A stretch of 64,000 bases of DNA from positions 48,398,446 to 48,462,445 of the forward strand of contig JAMXBB010000008.1 in the NCBI GenBank assembly GCA_024138015.1, given 5' to 3'. This document shows, one piece after another, positions 34,707-43,927 of the stretch; positions within the stretch are counted from its first letter, which is position 1, and every line of letters starts with the position of its first letter. The DNA is from Lumnitzera littorea. Taxonomy: Eukaryota > Streptophyta > Magnoliopsida > Myrtales > Combretaceae. A program made the position numbers and the translations under genes. The notes below the pieces were generated by a model, which worked only from the letters and a program-made list of their open reading frames with translations, did not search any database and was not told the DNA's origin.

Positions 34707-34989
34707 TCCTTAGAGAAGTGTGAAAAAGTGCCATCATGAAACAAGGGATAAGGTGTATGATGGCTAAAAATAGAAGAAGAATGTAATGTTGCAATAGGAG
34801 ATGAATTATGCTGGACATTATGAATAGATTCTTGCAACCATATAGGAGTTTGTTTTATCCTTATAGAATGACGAATATGAGAAGAGTTAGAACAATCAAA
34901 ATATATGGAGGATGAAACACTACTATTTTTTGAATAAGGGGTAGAAGAATTAGAGAAATGTAGGACGGGAAATGACTGAACAATATTAA

Positions 34990-35960
34990 AATTAGTAGGA
35001 TCAGCTATTTATGGGTTTGGAAACAAAGGTCTTATAGATGAATGTGATGGTTGATGGAAAGGAAAGATAATCTCATGAAAGAGAATATCTTAACTAGCAA
35101 AAAGTTAACTGTATGTCTAAATCATAAAGCTTATATCCCTTTTAAGCATAAAGATACCCTAAGAATGTGCACCTTCCATCCTGAGGATCAAACTTGTCTC
35201 TCAAATGTGTTATAGTAGAGGCAAAACATAAACACCCAATAACATGAAGATTGGAATAAGGTGGTTGTTTACTAAAGAGAAGCTCAAATGGTAATGACCA
35301 ACCAAGACTCTTTGTTGGAATTTGGTCAACAATGAAAGTAGTTGCAAGAATGTAATTAACCTAAAACTTTTTTGGTGAATTAGCATGAAAATGGATTACT
35401 TTAGCCTTTAGTGATGTTTAAAAGGTGTTTATACTTGCATTCTATGACACTATTTTGTTGTGGAGTATAAATGACACTCCGTTGATGGATCATTCAATGT
35501 TTAACAAATAAACTTTTGCATTCTCTAGAAACAAATTTTGTTCAATTATTAGTTGGCACATGCTTTGGTGTGGTGTAGAAGTGATTTTGAATGTAAGCAA
35601 AGAAATTTCATAAAATGTAAGTAGTGTCTAATTTGTATAAAATTGAATGTGTCCTAAGTACATTTAATTTTGTCATCTACTATAGTGAGAAATTATCTTT
35701 CTCCTAAGTAGAAGACATATCATAGGGTCTCCAAACATCAATGTGCAATAAGTAAAATGAATTCGAAGAAGAAAAAGAACATGTGTTGAAAGGCAATCTA
35801 TGAAATTTGGTAACATAACAAGTATTGCAAATGAGACTGGATACATCCAAATGTTTACAACCAAGAATGTGTTTAAGTTTTGAGAAAGAAACATGACCTA
35901 AATGACTATGTAAAAGTTCAACAAATTCATTATTTATAGTAGAAGTATAAGATAACAAAG
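34990..35960 (-). pseudogene. GAG-pre-integrase and integrase of element D
   Basis: The zinc region is in 35704-35958: LLHSHLGHVSFSKLKHI, then ICNTC (His-His-Cys-Cys), followed by the core start LLHIDVWRPY, the first Asp of the integrase. Further left the C-terminal part HVIGCLCFAST (about 35225-35250), DKFDPQ and FLGYLY then KGYKLYDL are recognisable. The middle core is heavily altered and stops abound. Confidence 0.8.
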
Positions 35961-37002
35961 AAGAACTTCTACTTAGCTACTACTTTATCACATATATGTT
36001 AGCATAACCATCTACTGTTGTTTGATGTCACTGGATTTCAAATCCTAGATATAACAAGATGTTATAGTAAAGGTAACAATTAAGCTATTATTAACAAGAA
36101 GTTTACTAAAAAGACAAGGGGTTAAATTGAAGTACTTTCTTGAGGATTATTTAGTTATTTAAGTAAACTTTTCTTATGGTGACAATTGTTTTGATAGAAT
36201 CATTAGGAAATATGACCTCTATTGACATATGAAGTGCTTGAGTTTCAGATAAAAGTTGAATAAAATAAGTCATGTGATCATATGCTCTTATGTTCACAAT
36301 CATAAAACACTATCATCTTTATCAATGGAAGCTAAAAAAAGATGAAGTTAAAGATGTGCTAGTAAAGTTAGCCATCAAAACATGCTCATTGGAGCTGCAC
36401 TTGCCTTTTGAAGCTTTCATTACTTCATCACAAATCCTTGAAATTAAGTTTGAATCCACATTATGTCTTGTAGAACATAATTCATTCATATCCAATGGGG
36501 TATCAACAATTGCAACATTTCTTCTTACATGTGCTTGGCCTACAAACTTTGCATTTCCTTTCTCCTTTTAATTTGTATATCACTTCAAATAACCAATTAT
36601 CTCAAAACACTTATCAATTGTACATTCAGAATTTTTATAATGAGAACACATTAGCTCAGTTGAGTTTTGAATACTTGTATCCTTCTTATAACTAATATTT
36701 TTTTTGTGTATTTCTAGTCGTTAAGCAAGCAACATTATCTTCACTATTATTTATCCAACCATTCATTTCTTTTTGCTTTTCTCTCTAATATACAAGATAA
36801 TAAGCTTTTGTTGATTGTTGGAAGGGGTTTTGTTGCTCAAATTTGATTTCTTATATGCTAACGAATTACTCAAGTCCATCAAAAACTGTACCAATTGATT
36901 GTCATTTTGAATTTCAAGAATTTTATCAACCAATTTACAAACATAATGCTCTAGAGTTCCACGACTACATTTAAGAAAAACACATAATGCACTTAACTCA
37001 TC

Positions 37003-37450
37003 CTACAATCTTTTTAGTCTATTGTAATATATGCTAACAATCAAAGTTCCTTGTTTAGAATTTGCAATTTCATATTGTAATTGATAGATTAGTGAACTAT
37101 TCGTCAAACTAAACCTCTGAAAAATATCATCCCATAGCTCCTTTGATGATTTTGCATATATAAAACCCTCCAAACGATCTTTTTTTTCATAGAATTTAAC
37201 AGCCAGCAATGTATTGTATAATTATACTAAATCCAACAACTTATTCTTGTTGATTATTGATAAACTTAAGGCAAGATCCATCAATAATCCTAATTTTTCT
37301 TTAGCACCTAAAGCAAATTTTATTAATCTACTTCAAGCTATGAAATTCAAACTAGTTACAGTGGTGCTTGAATTATTAGATTCAAACAATTGTAATGGAT
37401 ATCCATGCACTAAATTAAAATTTGTAACTTAAACAATAGAATATGAAGAG
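37003..37450 (-). pseudogene. gag N-terminal part of element D
   Basis: The open piece 37003-37209 contains KSSKELWDDIFQRFSLTNSS and YQLQYEIANSKQGTLIVSIYYNRLKRL, the copia gag helix pattern (SAKELWDDL, then LRREL and SVTEYYNKLK). To the right, another frame gives KFALGAKEKLGLLMD, the AKNKLGFIDG-like start. Remaining gag to about 36400 is too decayed to delimit. Confidence 0.78.
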
Positions 37451-37530
37451 TTCAACATTCTTATAATTCAAAGTAAATAAACAAACACAAAATTAATAGC
37501 ATTAAAGCTAGTAGAAGAAGGATCAAATGA

Positions 37531-37542
37531 GCTCTAACCATG
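37531..37542 (-). other. Primer binding site of element D, initiator tRNA-Met, with small deletion
   Basis: Plus gctctaaccatg resembles gctctgataccatg, the common copia primer-site complement, missing two or three bases. Right at the LTR edge. Confidence 0.55.
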
Positions 37543-37776
37543 AGAACAATTTTAGATCTCAAAGAAAAACAAATATAAAAGTTAAAGAACTTACAATAGC
37601 TTTGAGTGAATAAAGTGAAGAAGAAACCAATTAAAAGTCTACTATTGATGTATAATGATTCAGCTAATAACTAATTGTACAAAAAAGTGACTTATATACA
37701 AATAATAATTTACATGTGTGAAAAATGGAATAAATAATGATGATGACATGTACAATATTTCTACATAGGTCTAACA
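37541..37776 (-). repeat. 5' LTR of element D (about 236 bp)
   Basis: The minus strand starts TGTTAGACC and ends GTTCTCA, typical copia LTR ends, and lies between primer site and unrelated spacer. The partner LTR is outside the window, so the right end rests on the TGTTAGA start alone. Confidence 0.5.
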
Positions 37777-38400
37777 TTATTGTTTAATTTTACAACTTCT
37801 AATTGGATAATAATAGTAAATTACATCAAACTAACACCATTACGTATTTCACTCTTTTAATTTCTACTACTAGCATATTTAAATTAATAGCTTTCTTGTA
37901 GATCTTATGTTTCCCCTAATGTATATGCATTCATCCAAGTAAAATATTAATTATACAATCATTTCATTAATCTTTTGACAAATTAACTGTGGAGAAAAAT
38001 ATATACATATTTTTTTTAAATAATTGTATGCTGCAGGGAAAAAACAAGTGCTTATGGCTTTTCAAATTATAATACACAAGTTTATCATAAGAAATAATTT
38101 ATTTAACGGTAAAATAAGATGATTTAAATTGCAAGTAATCTCCTTTATCCCATCCTACTCTCTAACTAGGAAATTTTTGAAAATAATAGGATGATATGAT
38201 ATAATTTTGTTAAAAACTTAGAGAAAATTAATATTGTGCTTTTTGAAAAAGGAATTCCTAAAATAGAACTTTTTTAAAATTAATCTATAATATACTTCAC
38301 TTAAAATTAATTTTTTAAAATGTATTGAAATTGACTTTTGAAAAATCGATTTTATTATATGCAGAAAAATAATTTTTAAAAGGCACTTTATATTTGCCTA
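37777..38400. other. AT-rich spacer, nothing recognised
   Basis: Very AT-rich with no sustained open frame and no clear repeat pair. It separates the retroelement nest from the genic island. Confidence 0.5.
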
Positions 38401-38404
38401 ATCT

Positions 38405-38512
38405 TATTCTGTGGTGTAGTGGTTGGCAGATGCATCTTTAATCCAAGCCGCCTAGGTTTGAATCCGGTAAAGCAGTACATTCCATCCCTTTGTACTGTTT
38501 TTTTTTTTTTTT
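38405..38512 (+). mobile_element. tRNA-derived SINE-like element
   Basis: A pol III promoter pair is visible: A-box-like TGGTGTAGTGG at 38412-38422 and B-box GGTTTGAATCC at 38455-38465 (consensus GGTTCRANNCC with one C-to-T change), 32 bases apart. The unit ends TTTGTACTG then a run of 16 T. This is the shape of plant SINEs. It does not fold into an evident intact tRNA, so I do not call a tRNA gene. Confidence 0.55.
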
Positions 38513-38514
38513 AG

Positions 38515-38580
38515 CAAAATAAAAAAGCCACACATGGGATTCGAACCAAGCATTTTGGACTTGGAAAAACTCCAAATACC
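38515..38580 (-). mobile_element. Second B-box-bearing fragment, opposite strand
   Basis: The minus strand has an exact B box, GGTTCGAATCCC (38529-38540), with no clear A box upstream. It faces the SINE at 38405-38512, so this may be a truncated second SINE or tRNA fragment. Confidence 0.35.
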
Positions 38581-38992
38581 CTTACTTTTATTATTTAAAT
38601 TTATATTATTATATTAAAGTTAGACATAAAAGCATTTTAAGTTAAAATTGCATTTCTTTTTTTTTTAAATGTGATTTTAATTTATTTTAAATTCATATTT
38701 TAAAAAACTGATTTTAAAAACACTATTTTTAGAATTATTTTTAAAAGAATCATATTTTAGAGATTTTTTTAATATAATATTAATTTTCTTTTAAAAACAA
38801 AGTCACACGACACAAATGATATAATTATATTGCAAATAATTCATTTATTTGTTTTTAATTTAATTTTACGTAACTTTTAACGCAAACACCACTTCTCGCT
38901 GTCCAGTCCAGGCCAAAGCCAAGAGAATCCTGGAGGTTGGGTTGGACTTTTTCATGCAGAGAGAGTGGTGAAAAAGAAAGAAGATAGAGAAG

Positions 38993-39043
38993 ATGGAGGA
39001 GGAGGCAAAGGGGTGTAAGTATGGATGCGATTTCGATGGATAA
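38993..39043 (+). other. Upstream ORF overlapping the PAT start codon
   Basis: An ATG 28 bases before the chosen PAT start opens a 16-codon frame (MEEEAKGCKYGCDFDG, stop TAA) that overlaps the PAT start out of frame. If the transcript begins upstream of 38993, ribosomes would meet this first and could lower PAT translation. Whether it is in the mRNA is not known from sequence. Confidence 0.5.
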
Positions 39044-42000
39044 AGGATTAGAAAACATGAGGATTAATGTATTTCGGTTGTGTGCGGGACTCAAAGTCCT
39101 GGGCAATTCGATGATCCTCCTGGTGGCGACTATCGTCGGAGTGTCCTATTACGCGGTGGTTGTACTAACCTGGGGCCCTCGTTTGCTCCATGCCACTCTT
39201 TCACTTCATTTCTTCCTCGTCCTCGCCCTTCTGCTTCTCTTCCACCTCCTCGTAAGTCGTCTAATTCTTGTTAGCATTAGTGTTACATAGGATGAACCTG
39301 CTGGTTTTGATGTGTCCATGCCTCCTGTTAATTGCAGCTCATTCTATTAGTATGGAGCTATTTCATGGTAGCTTTCACGGATCCTGGTGTAGTCCCTCGG
39401 GATTATGGGATTGGTATCGAGGATCCTTCTTTGGCTACCACTGCTCACTGTACTCGCTGCCAAAATGGAAAGCCGCCCCGATCTCATCATTGCTCTATTT
39501 GTACGTCTGTGTCTACCCCTTTATTCTGATGAAACAGGATGGAATAAGGGCTTTGTTGGGTTCCTATCTCTGGAATCCAGTTTCTAAAATCCGACTCCTA
39601 TAATCTAATTTATGTGGATCTTGATGGTTTCTAAAAATTGGAGATAAATTGCTATCTTTTTGTTCGTTGGACTCCGTGTGCACTTTTGAATTATAACTTG
39701 GTAGCGAGTAGAGAGAAAGAAGCATGCATTTTTAAGGAGAAGATGGGGAAGAGAAGAGAGAGATAGAGGAAGAGAAAATAGATTAGTGTCAAAAGAGTGC
39801 GGGTGAATCCTTTATTTTTTCTTTTCCAAATAGAAAAAGTAAAGAATTAGAATCCTAATAATAGGGTGAGGAATGAGATTCAAGGCTTAACCATATTACT
39901 GATTCTTTGGAAACAGGATTCCTGAAGGAATCTGATTTATGGCTTCACTCTCTTACCAGACAAGGCCTGGGTTTTGATTGTGTGTATATATTTATCTCTC
40001 CTGAAAGTATGAACTTCATTTGACATTTTGTGTGAGTGCATGCTTCTCGATGACCTGCAGGCCAAAGATGTGTCCTAAAGATGGATCACCATTGCGTTTG
40101 GGTTGTCAACTGCATTGGAGCTTGCAACTACAAGTTCTTTCTTCTCTTCTTGGTTAAAAGCTCATTCTTTTTCTGCTTCGATTTGATTCATAATCTCCAT
40201 CCCATTCAAATAACCGTTTTCTGCTCTTGTATTGGTTGACCTTTCAAGCTCTACACCTTCCTCGAGACAACATTGGTCACTTTCCTACTCTTGCCAAGTT
40301 TCATTCTATTCTTTTCTCAAGCTAAGGGTCATCATGCTTCTGCTGGCAGATTGGCTATCATATTTTTAGCATCTGGTAATTAGTCTTTGGTCCATCTCTT
40401 TTGCACTTTGTAATTCCTAAGCTCCTATTTTTCTTACATCTTTTTTTCCCATCGATGCAGTTCTTAACTTAGCTTTTTCACTAAGTCTTCTTTGCTTCTT
40501 AATTATGCATGCTTCTCTTTTGTTCAGAAACATCACATCAATAGAGGTATACTATTGTTAGCTTTTTTCTATATGCATTCCTTTCTTGAGATATCTTGTG
40601 CTCTTTATGCAGAAGATTAATCTAAATCATTCTTTTGGTGGGGTTGCATTTTAAAACATTCTACTTGTTGAACAGGTTTATGAGCAGAAGAAGGGAGTCC
40701 AATGGAAATATGACTTGGGTAGAAAGAAAAATTTTGAGCAGGTTCCTCTTTATAATTCTTAAACAGATTGTTCATACTAATCACCAACTGGGAATCTCAA
40801 CTCTTGTTCTTGAGTTGGCTCCTGGTATTGCCATTCTACAATTCTAATTCCTAGGTCACCTGGGTAACTGAAGGATCGGAGTTCCAAATTTATCCCAGTT
40901 GATTAAATGGCACCAGTAAAAGTAAAATTTAGTCAAATCTTGACTGAATCTTTCAAACTATGACCTAACGCTTTCTTTTTTTTTAATTTGAAAAGAATCC
41001 TTCAAGCTGAAACACCATTTCTTTGCTCTTTATAGGTAGTTTCATGTAAATTACCATATGACTAATATATAGATTAGTAATTGCAGAATTCCACTCATAC
41101 AATGGAGAAGAAATGGAGATAAAGCTACAATATGACAGTACCATATTCTAGGATGATTATAGTTGTAGAGATCATATTTCTAATACACATTACATTCCAA
41201 TTGAAAGAATTGAAGTTTTTCATTGCCAGACAAAGGGTCTGCATGTTTATTCTTAAGAAACTTGGACATTGTTATGAATGAGTTTTCCAGATACATTTCC
41301 AAGAATATTTTAAATGAAAGGTTATGTGGCATGTGCTTATGCTATTGAAGATGAGCATGATGGGACATGACTAGTTTAGGACATTTGGAGATACGAGAAT
41401 GGGTTCATTTTAGTGATAGGGTTATATGAAGATTATATCTGTGCTATTTGTCTTTCTTTCTCCTTTGATAATGCAAGAATTTATTAAACATAATGAAAAT
41501 GCAATCTTTCTATATATGCTTTTTTCTGATGATATAGTATGCTTTTTGCTGATGATATAGTTCTGGCTACTAAAATTGAGACAAAAGAAATGAATGAGAA
41601 ACTGGATCAGTGGGGAAAAAAGCTGTAGCAGTAAATGATTTTGCCTTAAATAAGACAAAAAGAGATTAGACAGAGTGCAGGTTTAGTAGAGGAAATGATG
41701 TTAATGAAGTGATTATCAAGGATGTTATATAATACCCACAAGTGAACTTTTCGTGTACTTCTACTGGAAATTTAAAATTAAAGTTGTTAATGTGTTCAAG
41801 CATGGCGAATACAATGGTGGGATGCATACAGAGGCTTATGTAGTCTCAACAATTTCCTAGGCCCAAGGTTAACTTTGTACAGAGTACTGAGAGATAAAAT
41901 GCTTTGTGAATAGAAGATGGAGTGATATAAATGGAGGGACTAAGTATGTAAAGAAAAATGCAGGTTTTGAAACAATGCTATCTGGAAAAATAAACTATTG

Positions 42001-42712
42001 TACCTTGCTAGCAAGATCTAGCAATACCCTCTAGCAGTTATAAAATGGAGGGACTAAGTATTTCTCATAAGCCTTAGAAATAAACTAACCACATATATAT
42101 CCTTGAAGCATATGCACTTCTGTAATGTGATGCTTGTAAGCACAACATGATTTGTGGTTGTAATAGTTAGTTGTTGTTGAGCATTAAATCGCATTAGCTA
42201 GATCAAGGAAGACATTCCTTTTGGTCATTTAATAGTTCTTAATAAGTCATTCCAACAATGCAAGCCAGTTGTATATCAAGTTAACTGCATATTTTTTGTC
42301 AGCTTGTATTTGCATCCTGTCTTTCATATTAGTTTATTTGTGAACTCACAGGCTAAGAGTTGAGTGAGGTAGCATATAGCTTCATTGGTCACAAGCTGTA
42401 GTTATAAGTTTTTTATATTCTTAACCCATTTAATAAATCAAAGTTTTTATAGAGAAACTGACCTTTTGTTGAGAGAAAGATTCATGTGGTCATACTCTTT
42501 TTTCCTGTAATATAGTTAAGGATATTAGGTATTAGTGATTTGGAAGATTTAGATCTTAAAATGGTCTCATATTCGTCTTCTTGCTTTTTTATAAGGTCTT
42601 TGGCACAAAAAAGGGAATTTGGTTATTCCCATTGTACTCTGTGGAGGACATTGAAAACATTCCAGCGCTGCGGGGCCTAGAGTTCCAAATGCTCTCAGAC
42701 GCACAGAGTTGA
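39021..42712 (+). CDS. PAT12: Protein S-acyltransferase (DHHC palmitoyltransferase), PAT12-like, 7 exons, 293 aa
   Basis: Transfers palmitate from CoA to cysteines of membrane proteins. Exons by GT-AG sites, all in frame: 39021-39251, 39338-39500, 40061-40152, 40249-40375, 40461-40546, 40676-40741, 42596-42712. Four membrane spans are expected at about residues 27-49, 60-88, 160-185 and 198-222. The cytosolic Cys-rich domain is complete: CTRC from 115, HHC-x2-C, then DHHC at 140-143 and NCIG after it, with DPG at 92-94 following the second span. Later come TSIE and KYDLGRKKNFEQVFG, matching Arabidopsis PAT12 in order and spelling; the length fits the family. The first ATG was chosen; in-frame Met6 and Met13 are alternatives and Met13 lines up with the Arabidopsis start. 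Intron 6 (1854 bp) holds a LINE scrap. Convergent with the kinase gene. Paralogue choice is less sure than family. Confidence 0.9.
41515..41960 (+). mobile_element. LINE reverse-transcriptase fragment in PAT intron 6
   Basis: At about 41537-41626 one frame reads MLFADDIVLATKIETKEMNEKLDQWGKKL in short segments: the catalytic FADD box and following helix of plant LINE RT, then a stop. Decayed downstream words (AWRIQW near 41800) continue the family pattern. Just upstream, about 23 bases (tgctttttt-c/g-ctgatgatatagt) are tandemly repeated (41517-41563). Sense orientation with the host gene, inside a normal GT-AG intron, so probably harmless to splicing. Confidence 0.65.
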
Positions 42713-43927
42713 ATCAGCAAAGGTATGAATTTGTTGATTCTTCAGCAGCTCTTGCATCATAGCATAAAGACTACTGTTAAGTGTGCTTGAGGATGTTTAT
42801 GTGGTTCTTGCTATGGAAGTGCCAGAGATTACACGGTTTTATGATTTGCCTCCTCACTGCATAATGTCCAATCTGCTCAGCTCAGCCACCTCCATTGCTT
42901 TGCAAAAAGTACTTTCAATGTTTGAAAACAGGATCTTATCATGATCTTTACATATCTTCTCTTGTAAACAATGATAAATAAAAGTAAAAGGAAAAAATTT
43001 TGGCACATGAATGATTCTTTTGTCAAATTTGTTTAGGACACTTGGTTCCCATTCCCTGTTAGTGAAGACATTGAGGAGACCGGTTGAAGAAAGGCTCTAG
43101 GAGTATTTATTCTTGGATGAAACATAAGCTTACTTCAATTATTATTCAGCAACCACCTATGTAGAACTTTTTGATGGATCGATTTTAAAGAAGAACAGGA
43201 CTAGTTAGAACTTGATTAGTATTCCATTACTTGAAGATTGGATGTGTGTGATAAAAGAGGTGGTGACTACCTTAGTTTCTCTTTGTTAGTGTTTGTGCGT
43301 TATAGTTTTCGAATGTATCTAACAAGTGAAAAATGGATGGGAAGGAGTACCGTGAAGTGTAATGACGATAGCCAGTAATCTGGCAGATCATATAATTTTC
43401 AGCGGTAAGCTTTGTGATTGCTTGGACTATATGGTCTCCAGTTCAAATTCCTCACTATACTAATCTGGTTATATTTAAGTGTCCTCTAAAGAAAATTGCA
43501 CTTTGAATGAGATACCCTAGCAAATTTTTACATGCTTAAACGAAAGATTCATTGTGGAGTAATTACAAGATAAGAGAAAAAATTTAAAGGTGGCAAAGGA
43601 TTATGTAAGGCTTCATGAATTTAGTTCTTTTATTTACATCTCAGTAAGGGCAAATTGCTTCCCAGTAGGTTCATGCCTCCAGTTGGGCAATACAAGAAAG
43701 AGCTCTCTCCCCAAATTTGCATCCTCAAAATTGTTGAGATAGGTATAAAAAATCATCAACCAACATTAGGACCAACTTGTGGAGCTTCCTCTGATCTGTA
43801 CAAGATATCATCAGATTCAGACCAATTAACATGAAGCAAAAAATGGATATCCAAAACAGGCTGCTTGTAGCCTTGTGTATTTATGCATAATTAAATGCAT
43901 GTATGTATGGTAAAAAGGGGAGAAAGA
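42713..43927. other. Shared 3' region between the convergent PAT and CIPK genes
   Basis: Must hold both 3' UTRs and terminators: the two stop codons face each other 1.2 kb apart. AATAAA-like words occur at 42969-42975 on the plus strand. No further coding signal; a SINE-like unit lies at about 43395-43500. Confidence 0.5.
43395..43500 (+). mobile_element. Decayed SINE-like unit between the two genes
   Basis: A-box-like cagcggtaagc at about 43400 and B-box-like AGTTCAAATTCC at 43440-43451 are spaced as in tRNA-derived SINEs. No T or A tail is clear, so the right end is a guess. Confidence 0.35.

Larger units (their letters stand above)
34481..37776 (-). mobile_element. Element D: degenerate Ty1/copia retrotransposon, cut in RT by element C
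   Basis: Minus order: 5' LTR, decayed Met primer site, gag, GAG-pre-integrase zinc region, integrase, RT start. Integrase before RT is the diagnostic copia order. RT ends at VERYK where LTR C begins; the rest of RT and RNase H would be beyond the nest. Stops occur throughout. This is the outermost and so oldest member of the nest. Confidence 0.88.

Noticed and set aside
36290..36695. Plus-strand frames of 66-93 codons
   Set aside because: They are antisense to the decayed copia gag and integrase region and have no family pattern.
38405..38470. Possible tRNA gene
   Set aside because: A and B boxes are present but I could not build an acceptor stem, and a poly-T tail follows, so a SINE fits better.
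39080..39603. Overlapping open frames of 60-111 codons across the first PAT exons
   Set aside because: They are other frames of PAT exons 1-2 or read through intron 1; the DHHC protein frame explains the region.
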